Shown: positions 9,962-19,815, counted from the first letter of the stretch. The stretch: DNA of 64,000 bases from Albidovulum sediminis (GCF_025380365.1 NZ_JAOCQF010000002.1:266846-330845); one strand, 5' to 3'. Made by a program: numbers and translations. The notes: generated from the sequence alone by a model not told the origin.

Positions 9962-11035
9962 TCAGGCCGGCTGGCGCACCCGGTTGACGTGCCCCATCTT
10001 GCGCCCCGGCCGCGCTTCCGCCTTGCCGTAGAGGTGAATGGCCGCGTTCGGTTCACGCGCGATCTGGGGCACCCGCGCGACATCGTCGCCGATCAGGTTT
10101 TCCATCACCACATCCGCATGCCGCGACCCGTCGCCCAACGGCCAGCCGGCGATGGCGCGGATGTGCTGTTCGAACTGGTCGACCGCGCAGCCGTTCTGCG
10201 TCCAGTGGCCCGAGTTGTGGACGCGCGGCGCGATCTCGTTCACGACAAGGCCGGCAGGCGTCACGAAAAGCTCCACCCCCATCACGCCGACATAGTCGAG
10301 CGCGTTGAGGATGCGCGCGGCCAGAAGCACCGCGTCGGTCCGCTGGCCCGGCGTCAGCGTCGCCGGCACCGTCGTGGTCGACAGGATACCATCCACATGC
10401 ACGTTCTCGCCCGGATCGTAGGCCGCGACCTCTCCGCTCAGCCCGCGCGCGGCGATGACCGAGACCTCGCGCGTGAAGGTGACGAAGCCTTCCAGAACCG
10501 AGGCCGCTCCCTGCATCGCGGCCAGCGCCCCTTCGGCGGCTGAAACGTCGGCGATGCGCACCTGCCCCTTGCCGTCATAGCCCAGGCGCGTGGTCTTCAG
10601 GATCGCGGGCGTTCCGATGCGGGCAAGGGCGGCCTCAAGCTCCGTCAGCGTGGTCACGGCGGCATAGGGCGCGGTGGTCAGGCCGATGCCGGACAGGAAG
10701 TCCTTTTCCAGCATCCTGTCCTGGCTGACTGCCAGCGCGCGCCGGTTGGGCCGGATCGGCCGCAGGCTTTCCAGAAGATCGAGCGCGGCGGTGGGCACGT
10801 TCTCGAATTCATAGGTGATGACGTCGACGCCCTCGGCGAAGGCACGCAGCGCCGCTGCGTCCTCGTAGGGGGCGGTGACGACCCGTTCCGCGACATGGGC
10901 CGCCGGCGGATTGGCCGCGGGCTCATAGACATGGGTCCGGTAGCCCAGACGCGCAGCCGCGACCGACAGCATGCGGCCAAGCTGCCCGCCGCCAAGGATG
11001 CCGATGACGGAACCGGGGGGCAGCATCTCAGTCAT
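9962..11035 (-). CDS. purK: N5-carboxyaminoimidazole ribonucleotide synthase
   Basis: Second step of the two-enzyme bacterial AIR carboxylation in purine synthesis: AIR plus bicarbonate and ATP gives N5-CAIR, which PurE then mutates. The 357-residue ATP-grasp protein shows [11 protein letters not shown] at the N-terminus, the [13 protein letters not shown] loop, and the [13 protein letters not shown] block that binds metal and substrate. The chosen ATG overlaps the purE stop by eight bases, giving translational coupling; the frame extends upstream only as an overlap with purE. Confidence 0.96.
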   Translation of the reverse strand: MTEMLPPGSVIGILGGGQLGRMLSVAAARLGYRTHVYEPAANPPAAHVAERVVTAPYEDAAALRAFAEGVDVITYEFENVPTAALDLLESLRPIRPNRRALAVSQDRMLEKDFLSGIGLTTAPYAAVTTLTELEAALARIGTPAILKTTRLGYDGKGQVRIADVSAAEGALAAMQGAASVLEGFVTFTREVSVIAARGLSGEVAAYDPGENVHVDGILSTTTVPATLTPGQRTDAVLLAARILNALDYVGVMGVELFVTPAGLVVNEIAPRVHNSGHWTQNGCAVDQFEQHIRAIAGWPLGDGSRHADVVMENLIGDDVARVPQIAREPNAAIHLYGKAEARPGRKMGHVNRVRQPA

Positions 11036-11513
11036 CCTGCGGCTCATCGGGGATGGAGGCGGAAAGCGCCTCACGCCAGGCGTCAAGCCGTGCGGCAAGC
11101 GCGGGGTCGGTCATCGCCAGGATGCCCGCGGCCAGAAGCCCCGCGTTGGCCGCGCCCGCCGCGCCGATCGCCATGGTGGCGACGGGAAAGCCCCGGGGCA
11201 TCTGCACGATCGAATAGAGGCTGTCGACCCCCGACAGCGCCTTGGTCTGGATCGGCACGCCGATGACCGGCACCCGCGTCTTCGACGCCATCATGCCGGG
11301 CAGATGCGCCGCGCCGCCCGCGCCCGCGATGATCACCTGAAGCCCGCGCTCGACGGCGGTCTTGCCGTAGGACCAGAGCCGGTCGGGCGTCCGATGGGCA
11401 GAGACGATCCTCGCCTCGTAGCTTACGCCAAGCTCGTCGAGGATCGCGGAGGCCTCCTTCATCGTGGGCCAGTCCGACTGCGACCCCATGATGATGCCGA
11501 CCTTCGCGCCCAT
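11028..11513 (-). CDS. purE: 5-(carboxyamino)imidazole ribonucleotide mutase
   Basis: Converts N5-CAIR to CAIR. The 161-residue protein carries the class I PurE signature near its start ([13 protein letters not shown]) and the SAHRTPDRL loop with the catalytic His, followed by [12 protein letters not shown]. Class I length and the adjacent purK agree. ATG start; upstream gene of the purE-purK pair. Confidence 0.97.
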   Translation of the reverse strand: MGAKVGIIMGSQSDWPTMKEASAILDELGVSYEARIVSAHRTPDRLWSYGKTAVERGLQVIIAGAGGAAHLPGMMASKTRVPVIGVPIQTKALSGVDSLYSIVQMPRGFPVATMAIGAAGAANAGLLAAGILAMTDPALAARLDAWREALSASIPDEPQDD

Positions 11514-11600
11514 GCGGAACTCCCCCTCAGGATGGAGCGCGCACTATAGCGGCGGGCGGGCAGGCGGCAAGGGTCGGGGTGCGAAAAAACGGCCCAGCCG

Positions 11601-11819
11601 TCACGCGATGATGTCGGGCGTCAGCAGATCCTCGATCCGGGCGATGCGGTCCTTGAGCCCCAGCTTCTGCTTCTTCAGCCGGCGCAGGGTAAGCTGATCG
11701 GCGCGCCCCGATTCCTCCATCAGGTGGATGGCCTCGTCCAGATCGCGGTGTTCGGTCTTCAGCACTTCCAGTTTGACGCGCAAGACGTCTTCGCTGTCCA
11801 TTGTCGTTGGGGCGTTCAT
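11601..11819 (-). CDS. YdcH-like DUF465 protein
   Basis: A 72-residue, highly charged, almost entirely helical protein (KTEHRDLDEAIHLMEE, then RLKKQKLGLKDRIARIEDLL). This pattern defines the DUF465/YdcH family: short antiparallel coiled-coil proteins of unknown role. It lies 87 bases upstream of purE on the same strand and is divergent from the Hsp20 operon. An ATG (second Met at residue 7 possible) sets the start. Confidence 0.85.
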   Translation of the reverse strand: MNAPTTMDSEDVLRVKLEVLKTEHRDLDEAIHLMEESGRADQLTLRRLKKQKLGLKDRIARIEDLLTPDIIA

Positions 11820-11905
11820 TTTTTCTGGCCCGAGTCGGTTCCCTGCGGTTGCAAACTATATCAACGCCCGACCCACGCGGGAAGCGTCTGCGGCGCGCAC
11901 CTGCT

Positions 11906-11934
11906 CTTGCCCGCGGCAGGAGACCACCCCATAT
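11906..11934 (+). promoter_or_regulatory. Predicted RpoH (sigma32) promoter of the hsp20 operon
   Basis: CTTGCC at 11906-11911 and CCCCATAT at 11927-11934 resemble the heat-shock sigma consensus (CTTGAA, then CCCCATNT) with a 15-base spacer. The -10 half matches fully, the -35 half in four of six bases. It would start transcription about 60 bases ahead of hsp20. Sequence-based inference. Confidence 0.5.
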
Positions 11935-12001
11935 TCCGACGTGGGGTTGCCGGAATCGGGACCCCGACCGCACGTCGCTTGAACCTGAGGACCTGCCCGA
12001 G

Positions 12002-12415
12002 ATGACAAAACTGACCTTTGGCGCCCATCCCTTCCTTCTGGGCTTCGATCAGCTGGAACGGCTGGTCGAGCGCACCGCGAAATCGGGGAATGAGGGCTAC
12101 CCCCCCTTCAACATCGAGCAGGCGTCGGAAAACGCGTTCCGCATCACGCTGGCGGTCGCGGGTTTCCGCGAGGATGACCTTTCGATTACTGTCGAGGACC
12201 GCCAATTGGTGATCCGGGGCCGGCAGGCCGATGAGGCGGAGGGGCGCATCTTCCTTCACCGCGGCATCGCGGCGCGCGCGTTCCAGCGCAGCTTCGTGCT
12301 GGCCGAAGGGGTGGAGGTGGCGGGTGCCCAGATGGAAAACGGGCTTCTGCACGTCGACCTGAAGCGGTCGGTGCCCGAGCCGGTGGTGCAGACCATCCGC
12401 ATCTCGCGCAAGTAA
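12002..12415 (+). CDS. Small heat shock protein Hsp20 (IbpA-like)
   Basis: A 137-residue holdase that binds unfolding proteins without ATP. The alpha-crystallin domain spans about 38-125 (PPFNIEQ, AVAGFREDDLSITVEDRQLVI, then NGLLHVDLKR with the conserved G-L pair), followed by a short C-terminal tail ending in an I-R-I motif (TIRISRK), the usual I-x-I oligomerisation element. Start chosen at the ATG that directly precedes the short N-terminal arm TKLTFGAHPFLLGFDQLERL. First gene of an operon with the DUF1150 gene 13 bases downstream; a RpoH-like promoter precedes it. Confidence 0.93.
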   Translation: MTKLTFGAHPFLLGFDQLERLVERTAKSGNEGYPPFNIEQASENAFRITLAVAGFREDDLSITVEDRQLVIRGRQADEAEGRIFLHRGIAARAFQRSFVLAEGVEVAGAQMENGLLHVDLKRSVPEPVVQTIRISRK

Positions 12416-12428
12416 GAAGGAGGCAGGC

Positions 12429-12656
12429 ATGGATACGAAATTCGATTTTGGGCCCGACAAGGGCGAGCGGATCGTCTATGTCCGCGCCGTCGCGGTCGAG
12501 GATCTGCCGGACGAGGTCCGGGAGCAGGTGCCGGGGGTCAAGACGCTTTATGCCGTTTGCGACGCGGACGGGGAGCGGCTGGCGCTGGTGCGGGATCGCC
12601 GGATGGCGTTCCTTCTGGCGCGCCAGAACGACCTTGCGCCGGTGAACGTGCATTGA
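12429..12656 (+). CDS. DUF1150 family protein
   Basis: A 75-residue acidic protein (ERIVYVRAVAVEDLPDEV, then the GVKTLYAVCDADGERLALV strand pair and MAFLLARQNDLAPVNVH tail). It matches the DUF1150 family, which in Rhodobacterales regularly follows an Hsp20 gene, as here, 13 bases downstream with AAGGAGG before the ATG. Function unknown; the pairing and shared heat-shock promoter suggest a partner of Hsp20, which is inference. Confidence 0.88.
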   Translation: MDTKFDFGPDKGERIVYVRAVAVEDLPDEVREQVPGVKTLYAVCDADGERLALVRDRRMAFLLARQNDLAPVNVH

Positions 12657-13540
12657 CCGAGCATGAATTCGACTGGGTCGATGCCTTCACCGACCGCCCT
12701 TTCGGCGGCAACGGCTGTGCGGTTTTCCATCAGGCGGGCGCGATCGACGCGGGGACCTGCATGGCGATCGTGCGGGAAACCAGCCTGACCGAATGCACCT
12801 ATCTGGAACCCTCGGCGGTGGCCGACTTCCGGGTGCGCTACTTTCTGGCGGATCGCGAGATTCCGTTCGCGGGCCACCCGACCATTGCCACGGTGGCCTC
12901 GCTTCTGGAGCGCGGGATGGCCTCGGGCGACAGCCTGACGCTCGAAACGCTGGCCGGCGTGATCGGCGTCGAGATCCTGGCGCAGCCGGGAGCGATGCCG
13001 CAGATCGTCATGACCCAGATCGCGCCCGAGTTCCGCGAGGCGGTGCCGCCGGCCGAGGTCGCCGCGGTCTCGGGGATCGAGGTGGACGACATCGTCGGCA
13101 CGCCGCAGATCGTCACCTCGGGGCTACCCTACTGCGTCACAGTGGTGCGCTCGGCCGGGGTGCTCGGGCGGATGCGGCTCGACCTTGCGGCGATGAAGGA
13201 CTTTTCTGCCCGCTACGACCGTCCGGGTGACCCGGTGATGGAGCCCTACCTGGTCGCGCTCGAAGGCGCCACCCCGGCCGGCAGGACCTTTGCGCGCCAT
13301 CTGATGGCGCCGCCCAGCCCGGCCGAAGACCCGTTCACCGGGTCCGCCGCGGGACCGGCCGCCGCCTATCTCTGGCGCCACGGCATGATCGAATGCCCGC
13401 GGTTCGTGGCCGAGCAAGGCCATCTGATGGGCCGCCCCGGTCACGCGCAGATTGAGGTTCTCGGCCCCCGCGAGGCGATCACCGGCGTGCGCGTGGGCGG
13501 GCAGGGCCGCGTTCTGATGCAGGGCCGCATTCGTCTGTAA
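12653..13540 (+). CDS. PhzF-family isomerase-like protein
   Basis: A 295-residue protein of the PhzF/diaminopimelate-epimerase fold, built from two similar halves. FTDRPFGGNGCAVF and the FAGHPTIATV block near residues 65-75 are the first-half motifs; DPFTGSAAGPAAAYLW near 225 is the second-half motif corresponding to the family D-P-x-T-G-S. The start is TTG overlapping the DUF1150 stop (TTGA), so translation is coupled; no ATG lies near. PhzF itself isomerises an isochorismate-derived phenazine precursor, but no other phz gene is present, so the substrate is unknown. Confidence 0.87.
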   Translation: MTEHEFDWVDAFTDRPFGGNGCAVFHQAGAIDAGTCMAIVRETSLTECTYLEPSAVADFRVRYFLADREIPFAGHPTIATVASLLERGMASGDSLTLETLAGVIGVEILAQPGAMPQIVMTQIAPEFREAVPPAEVAAVSGIEVDDIVGTPQIVTSGLPYCVTVVRSAGVLGRMRLDLAAMKDFSARYDRPGDPVMEPYLVALEGATPAGRTFARHLMAPPSPAEDPFTGSAAGPAAAYLWRHGMIECPRFVAEQGHLMGRPGHAQIEVLGPREAITGVRVGGQGRVLMQGRIRL

Positions 13541-13624
13541 CCCCTTCCTGACGCGGTCCCGGCCTCCGATCGCCCGCAGACGGGCTGCGGATGGGTCGCA
13601 AACCCGTCGTGGCTCAGCCTTGGC

Positions 13625-14644
13625 TCATCCCGCGCGCATCAATCGCGCCTCGCCCGGCCGCAGGCAGGGGCGGGCGGCGGCGGGGACGCTGCCTTCGACC
13701 GAAAGCTCGGGAAAAAGGCTCAGCACCTCCTGCCGCTGGGCATCGTCCAGCATCTTCATCCCGCAGGCGCCAGGGTGGAAGCTTTCGGTGGCGGCCCCTT
13801 CCGACCAGATCAGTTCGTGCCTGTCGAACAGCAGGTGGACATAGGTCACCGCGTCCACCGGCGCGCGCCGGATCGTGTCGCCGTTGACCAGCGCAACGGC
13901 CGGCGCCAGCATCTCGGCCTGCCCGAACAGAAGCTCTGCCCGCCAGCCCGTCACCAGCACGCGGTGCTGGGGCGACAGCCGGAGGTCCCGGGCATTGCCG
14001 ATGGCCCCGGCCCGGAACAGGATCGGCGCCATGCGGCCGGTGCCGGCGATGCGCCGGCTGCCGACCCACCGAATCGGGCGCGGCCCGTTGTCCACGGTCA
14101 GCACCAGATCGCCCGCCACCAGCGATTCGACCGGCCTCTGCCCGTCCGGCGTGTCGATGAGGGTTCCGGCGGCGAAGCAGAGGAAGGGTTCGTCGCGCAG
14201 GCTGACATAGCTGCCGTCGTATTCCGTCCCGTCCCATTTGCCTAGCTGCAGGTTCGTCACCGCGCTGTGGTGCACGCCTGGTGGGATGTCGCTGTCGTTG
14301 ATCCGGACGGCGAGGGTTCCGTCCTCGAACACCCAGACGATCATCGGCACCTCGACCGTCTGGCCGTTGTATTCCATCGTGCCGCCGGTGAAACGGCCGA
14401 CCTCGAGCACATCCTTGGTGACGCCGTCGACGGTCACCGTCTCGCCGGCCATGCTGCGCCGCCCCTCGCTGTCGGAATCGGCGATGATGCCGTCGCCGTT
14501 GGCGTCGTTCCAGACAGCTTCCGTATAGGTGCCGGGATCGATCGAAAGACCGTCGCCCGCGTGCCCGATGACGTTGTTCGCACCGGCACTGTAGCCCGGC
14601 CAGGTGCCGCTACCCTGCCAGAGCCAGCTTGCTGTGTCTGCCAT
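13625..14644 (-). CDS. Hint-domain (hedgehog/intein-type) protein
   Basis: A 339-residue protein in two parts. Residues 1-150 are acidic, Gly/Asp-rich and unlike known enzymes (TYTEAVWNDANGDGIIADS resembles calcium-binding Asp-rich loops). From Cys156 a Hint_2 domain starts: CFAAGTLIDTPDGQRPVESL, then RPIRWVGSRRI, LSPQHRVLV and HLLFDRHELIWSEGAATES blocks, standard for Rhodobacterales Hint proteins. The Hint fold can cleave or splice peptide bonds through its first Cys; whether this one is active is unknown. The ATG was preferred over an upstream GTG because GAAGGA lies seven bases before it. Converges with the PhzF gene. Confidence 0.85.
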   Translation of the reverse strand: MADTASWLWQGSGTWPGYSAGANNVIGHAGDGLSIDPGTYTEAVWNDANGDGIIADSDSEGRRSMAGETVTVDGVTKDVLEVGRFTGGTMEYNGQTVEVPMIVWVFEDGTLAVRINDSDIPPGVHHSAVTNLQLGKWDGTEYDGSYVSLRDEPFLCFAAGTLIDTPDGQRPVESLVAGDLVLTVDNGPRPIRWVGSRRIAGTGRMAPILFRAGAIGNARDLRLSPQHRVLVTGWRAELLFGQAEMLAPAVALVNGDTIRRAPVDAVTYVHLLFDRHELIWSEGAATESFHPGACGMKMLDDAQRQEVLSLFPELSVEGSVPAAARPCLRPGEARLMRAG

Positions 14645-14730
14645 CCCGCTATCCTTCGCTACGGCCACAAGACCGGGGAAGGATAGGGGGAAATCGTGAA
14701 CGCCCGCTTTACGCGACCCCGAAACGCCAA

Positions 14731-14758
14731 GGGCCGGGCATCGCCGCCCGGCCCCGCG
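14731..14758 (-). terminator. Hairpin terminator candidate after sat/cysC
   Basis: GGGCCGGGC and GCCCGGCCC are perfect inverted copies separated by six bases, 25 bases past the stop of the sulfate activation gene on the minus strand. Read on that strand the stem is followed by TTGGCGTTTC, a weak T run, so termination may be partly Rho-dependent. Confidence 0.55.
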
Positions 14759-14778
14759 CAGTTCCCTGTCGCGTTCGC

Positions 14779-16485
14779 TCAGGCCTTGATCAGGCCCAGG
14801 CTTTCGAGCTTGAGAAGCACCTGATGCGCGCAGTTGTCGACATCGACGTTCTCGGTCTCCACCCGCAGTTCGGGATTTTCCGGCACCTCATAGGGGTCGG
14901 AAATGCCTGTGAATTCCTTGATCTTGCCCTCGCGCGCCAGCTTGTACAGCCCCTTGCGGTCACGCCGTTCGCATTCCTCGATCGAGGTTGCGACATGCAC
15001 TTCGACGAAGGCGCCATAGGCCTCGATCATCTCGCGCACCGCGCGGCGGGTGGCGGTGTAGGGGGCAATCGGCGCGCAGATGGCGATGCCGCCGTTCTTG
15101 GTGATCTCGGACGCGACATAGCCGATGCGGCGGATGTTGATGTCGCGATGCTCCTTCGAGAAGCCCAGTTCCGACGACAGGTGCTTGCGCACCACGTCGC
15201 CGTCGAGAAGCGTGACTGGCCGCCCGCCCATCTCCATCAGTTTGACCATGAGCGCGTTGGCGATGGTCGACTTGCCTGAACCCGAGAAGCCGGTGAAGAA
15301 GACGGTGAAGCCCTGTTTCGCACGCGGCGGCGAGGTGCGGCGCAGTTCGGTGACCACTTCGGGGAAGGAGAACCAGTCCGGAATCTCCAGCCCCTCGCGC
15401 AGGCGGCGGCGCAGTTCGGTGCCCGAGATGTCGAGGACGGTCGAACCTTCCGGCACTTCGTCAACGGGGAAGTACTGGGCCTTTTCCTGGACATAGACCA
15501 TCTGCTTGAAGTCGACCATCTCGATGCCGACTTCCGCCTGATGCTCGCGCACCAGTTCCTGCGCGGCATAGGGATCGTAGAAATCCTTGCCCTGGCTGTT
15601 CTTGCCGGGACCCGCGTGATCGCGGCCGACGATGAAATGCGTCAGGCCGTGGTTGCGGCGGATGATTGCGTGCCACAGCGCCTCGCGCGGGCCACCCATG
15701 CGCATGGCAAGGTTCAGAAGGCTCAGATGCGTGGTCGCGGCCGGATACTTGTCCAGCACCGCCTCGTAGCAGCGCACGCGGGTGAAGTGATCAACGTCGC
15801 CCGGCTTCGTCATGCCGACGACCGGGTGGATCAGCAGGTTCGCCTGCGCTTCCCTCGCCGCGCGGAAGGTCAGTTCCTGGTGCGCGCGGTGCAGTGGGTT
15901 GCGGGTCTGGAAGGCCACGATCTTGCGCCAGCCCAGCTTGCGGAAGAAGGCGCGCAACTCGTTCGGGGTGTCGCGGCGGCCCTTGAAGTCGTAGTGCACC
16001 GGCGGCTGAATGCCGGTGATCGGGCCGCCAAGGTAGATATTGCCGGCCTTGTGGTGCAGGTAGTTGACGGCAGGGTGCGCGATGTCGTCGGCGCCAAAGA
16101 CCTTTTCGGCCTCGCGCGCCTTGTTCGGCTCCCACTTGTCGGTGACCGACATGATCGCAAGGATGACGCCCTCGGCGTCGCGAAGTGCGATGTCCTGGCC
16201 CGGCTCGACCTTCGCCGCGAAGTCTTCGGACACGTCCAGCGTGACCGGGATCGGCCACAGATCGCCCGTCGTCAGCCGCATCGTGTCCACGACGCTGTCA
16301 TAGTCGGCCTCGGTCAGGAAGCCCTTCAGCGGGTGGAAACCGCCATTCATCAGCAATTCAAGATCGCAGACCTGCCTCTGGCTGAGGTCCCAGGACGGAA
16401 GCGCGGCGGCCTCGTGCTTCAGCTTTTGCGCGGAGTCGTAGGAAACATAAAGCTCCGGGATCGGAGCGAGGTTGGAAAGCTGCAT
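14779..16485 (-). CDS. Bifunctional ATP sulfurylase/APS kinase
   Basis: Activates sulfate: ATP plus sulfate to APS, then APS to PAPS. The 568-residue protein has an N-terminal PUA-like and catalytic ATP-sulfurylase part with RNPLHRAH at 195-202 and GRDHAGPGK at 287-295, both catalytic motifs of the Sat family, and a C-terminal APS kinase with the P-loop GFSGSGKST at 399-407 followed by LLDGDVVRKHL. This is the homo-oligomeric Sat-CysC fusion, not the CysD/CysN type. The ATG opens with QLSNLAPIPELYVS; the upstream frame extension was rejected as low-complexity. It feeds assimilation of sulfate; it stands alone between the Hint gene and trxB. Confidence 0.95.
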   Translation of the reverse strand: MQLSNLAPIPELYVSYDSAQKLKHEAAALPSWDLSQRQVCDLELLMNGGFHPLKGFLTEADYDSVVDTMRLTTGDLWPIPVTLDVSEDFAAKVEPGQDIALRDAEGVILAIMSVTDKWEPNKAREAEKVFGADDIAHPAVNYLHHKAGNIYLGGPITGIQPPVHYDFKGRRDTPNELRAFFRKLGWRKIVAFQTRNPLHRAHQELTFRAAREAQANLLIHPVVGMTKPGDVDHFTRVRCYEAVLDKYPAATTHLSLLNLAMRMGGPREALWHAIIRRNHGLTHFIVGRDHAGPGKNSQGKDFYDPYAAQELVREHQAEVGIEMVDFKQMVYVQEKAQYFPVDEVPEGSTVLDISGTELRRRLREGLEIPDWFSFPEVVTELRRTSPPRAKQGFTVFFTGFSGSGKSTIANALMVKLMEMGGRPVTLLDGDVVRKHLSSELGFSKEHRDINIRRIGYVASEITKNGGIAICAPIAPYTATRRAVREMIEAYGAFVEVHVATSIEECERRDRKGLYKLAREGKIKEFTGISDPYEVPENPELRVETENVDVDNCAHQVLLKLESLGLIKA

Positions 16486-16710
16486 CGGAATCGTGGCCTC
16501 TGGCGAAACGCGGCGGGTCGCCGCCTTGCCGGCGCACTTGCCCGGAAACGGGAAGAAGTTCAAGAGAAAGGCAGGTTTCCCCGGGAATTCGGACCGAAAT
16601 CGCGGAGAGCCTGCGCCATTCGGGAAACCGTTTCGCGCGGCTGGCCGGGCGGGGGACAAGCGGCCCACCGGCCCGGCGGCGCGGGAAAAACCTTCGCGGC
16701 GGCCCCGTTC

Positions 16711-17691
<981 letters not shown>

Positions 17692-17819
17692 TCAGCGCCG
17701 TGCGCTTGGGAAAGCCCCCGCTGTCCGGCGTCGGCATGCCGGAAATTGCGCGGATGTGAAATAATATTGCGCAGGCCCCGTCCTGAGGATAAGTTCCGCA
17801 AAAATTTCAGGAGAGACCC

Positions 17820-18320
17820 ATGGCCGGACACAAACTCGACGAGATCGACCGCAAGATCCTGTCGGAGTTGCAGGCCGATGGCCGCATGACCAACGTGGAA
17901 TTGGCGCGCCGGGTGGGCATTTCGGCACCTCCCTGCCTGCGCCGGGTGCGCACGCTGGAAGACGCGGGATACATCCGCGGCTACCATGCCGACGTCAACC
18001 CGCGCGAACTGGGCTTCGAGGTTCAGGTGTTCGCGATGGTCGGCCTGCACAGCCAGGCGGAATCCGACCTCTCGGCCTTCGAACAGCGCTGCCGCGACTG
18101 GCCGCTGGTGCGGGAGTGCCACATGCTGAACGGAGAGATCGACTTCATCCTGAAATGCGTGGCGCCTGACCTGTCCACCTTCCAGTCGTTCCTGACCGCG
18201 CAACTGACCTCGGCGCCGAATGTGGCGAGCGTCAAGACCTCGCTCGTGATCCGGGGGGCCAAGGACGAACCGGGGGTTCCCTTCGACGTACTGGAGGACC
18301 GCCTGGCCAGGCTCGCCTGA
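17820..18320 (+). CDS. Lrp/AsnC-family transcriptional regulator
   Basis: A 166-residue regulator. The N-terminal winged helix-turn-helix (about 6-60) reads KLDEIDRKILSELQADGRMT and VELARRVGISAPPCLRRVR; the C-terminal RAM/AsnC ligand domain runs from about 70 to 150 (VQVFAMVGLHSQAESDLSAF, LVRECHMLNGEIDFILKC). Such proteins sense amino acids and form octamers. CAGGAG lies seven bases before the ATG. Being divergent from trxB it may regulate trxB or itself, but no target can be proven from the sequence. Confidence 0.92.
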   Translation: MAGHKLDEIDRKILSELQADGRMTNVELARRVGISAPPCLRRVRTLEDAGYIRGYHADVNPRELGFEVQVFAMVGLHSQAESDLSAFEQRCRDWPLVRECHMLNGEIDFILKCVAPDLSTFQSFLTAQLTSAPNVASVKTSLVIRGAKDEPGVPFDVLEDRLARLA

Positions 18321-18371
18321 CGGTCCCCCGCACGTCCGGCGGCGCCTGGAGTCGCCGCTGCAAAGTTCCGC

Positions 18372-19184
18372 TCAGCCGTAAAGCACGCGCTCCATCTCGG
18401 CCGAGGACAGGCGCGGATGGGCGACCGGGCCGAAATCGGCAAAGCTCTTCGCATGCGGGAACAGCGCGAGGAACAGGGCCGCCATCTGCGGATCGGCGGA
18501 TTCGACGTTGCCGATGCCGGGGTGGTAGCTTTCGACCTCGAGCCCCGCGGCACGGATCGAGCCGTGACGCTCCAGCACAAGGTGGTAGACCGGGATTGGC
18601 GCGATCGGCGTCACCTCGACGATCGAGACGCCATCGACGAAGGCCGACGCCGGCGCGTAGGCGGCGGCGATCCCGGTGGCGGAGTGGAAACGGTCGTCGC
18701 GCAGAAGGATACGGGCGCGGGGGCCCAGAACCAGATCGGGATTGGGCCGGCCAAGGCCGAAGGCATCGGCTGTGATCCGCGTCATCAGCGCCGGTTCGAT
18801 CCCGTTGACCGTGTTCGGCGGGAAGATCGTCATCGACCCGACCCACATGACCCGCTCCATCCGGCCCTCTGCCGTCTGCACGCGGGTGCCCGGCATCAGG
18901 TCTTCGACCGCCACCGGGCCATCTTCGGTGTGCAGCACGGTGCCGCGCGCGAAGGCTGAAAATGCCTCCTCGAACTGGGCGATCGCAGGGGCGATGCGCG
19001 TCGATGTCTCGACGTCGCCCGACGCGCTGAGCCAAGCGATCTCGTACCGGCGGGTACGCACAGGCGCCCGTTGGGGACGAATCCCGGGGCGCTGATAGCC
19101 GATGGAGGGAGAAGACTTCGTTTGAGCCGGCACAAGGCCGGTAGAAGCCGCGGAAACCGCCGCGGAACGATACGAGAACGACAT
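18372..19184 (-). CDS. Hint-domain-like protein lacking the catalytic cysteine
   Basis: A 270-residue protein. An N-terminal 70 residues rich in Ser/Arg precede a Hint_2-like domain: AFARGTVLHTEDGPVAVEDL from residue 77, MERVMWVGSMTI, RARILLRDDRF, and VYHLVLERHGSIRAAGLEVE with the YHPG element. Compared with the Hint protein at 13625-14644 every block aligns, but the residue matching its first Cys is Ala77, so peptide cleavage through a thioester is not expected. It may be a structural or degenerate Hint. ATG start with a weak AAGG upstream. Confidence 0.75.
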   Translation of the reverse strand: MSFSYRSAAVSAASTGLVPAQTKSSPSIGYQRPGIRPQRAPVRTRRYEIAWLSASGDVETSTRIAPAIAQFEEAFSAFARGTVLHTEDGPVAVEDLMPGTRVQTAEGRMERVMWVGSMTIFPPNTVNGIEPALMTRITADAFGLGRPNPDLVLGPRARILLRDDRFHSATGIAAAYAPASAFVDGVSIVEVTPIAPIPVYHLVLERHGSIRAAGLEVESYHPGIGNVESADPQMAALFLALFPHAKSFADFGPVAHPRLSSAEMERVLYG

Positions 19185-19476
19185 GCGATCAGCCTTTCGG
19201 TCTGGTCACATCTGCACACACCCACACCCGGAAACAGCAGACTGACTACAAGGAAAAATGTGAGGGTTCGAAGGGGGTTTGTCAAAGAATCGTGATGAAT
19301 CTGAAGGTGAGATCCCCCCAATACCGACCGTTGCGAAGGACTGGCATCGACTCCGGGAACACTGCCACATTGTTGCCACAAAGCTGCCTCCGTCTGCCTT
19401 GGGTTTGCGGGCGAATCGTTCGATGAAGCGGCCGCGACGGGCCACGCGGGCACCATGTATGGGCATGGATTCGGGG

Positions 19477-19599
19477 TCAGTCGCGGTCGGCCCTGTGCCG
19501 GCGCGGGTCCCTGCGTGCGTTCCGGTTCCAGGGAAGCAGCAGTCCGCAGCTTTCGGCCTCAACCAACATGCGCGCCATCCAGCGGTGTTCGATCTTCAT
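19477..19599 (-). CDS. Small 40-residue protein of unknown function
   Basis: A 40-codon ORF opening MKIEHRWMARMLVEAE and ending in a strongly basic tail (RNARRDPRRHRADRD). It is supported by an exceptionally good Shine-Dalgarno (AAGGAGG, seven bases before the ATG). A longer reading to an upstream start at 19665 exists but lacks such a site. A TTGACA box lies about 80 bases upstream. The order of an N-terminal helix with Trp/Met, a Leu-rich middle, and a basic end suggests nucleic-acid or membrane contact; this is a guess. It follows pgeF on the same strand after 216 bases. Confidence 0.55.
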   Translation of the reverse strand: MKIEHRWMARMLVEAESCGLLLPWNRNARRDPRRHRADRD

Positions 19600-19654
19600 C
19601 TGTCGGCCTCCTTGTGCCGGCTTTCGCGCCGCAGCGCCCATCCGGGGAACAGTC

Positions 19655-19684
19655 TGGAAGATCAATGCGGCAGGTCTTTGTCAA
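19655..19684 (-). promoter_or_regulatory. Weak promoter candidate for the 40-residue ORF
   Basis: On the minus strand TTGACA (19684-19679) is a perfect -35 box about 80 bases ahead of the small ORF. The matching -10 region is poor (CATTGA/TTGATC near 17 bases on), so this is only suggestive. Confidence 0.25.
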
Positions 19685-19815
19685 CGAAAGCGAAAATATC
19701 TGTCGCCTGCCACAGACGGGTCTGCGGGTGTTCGCGCTTGCTGTCAGTGAATTTTCCGCAGTCTCTGAGATGCGCGCGCGCGGATTGTCGCCTCTTCAGG
19801 GCCGTCTTGTGGTGC

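Noticed and set aside
13573-13586. GCCCG-CAGA-CGGGC hairpin between PhzF and Hint genes
   Set aside because: Only a five-base stem with no T-run; too common in GC-rich DNA to call a terminator.
17739-17790. AT-rich stretch before the Lrp gene as a clear promoter
   Set aside because: TTGCGC and TAATAT boxes are too close together (12 bases) for a standard promoter; left unannotated.
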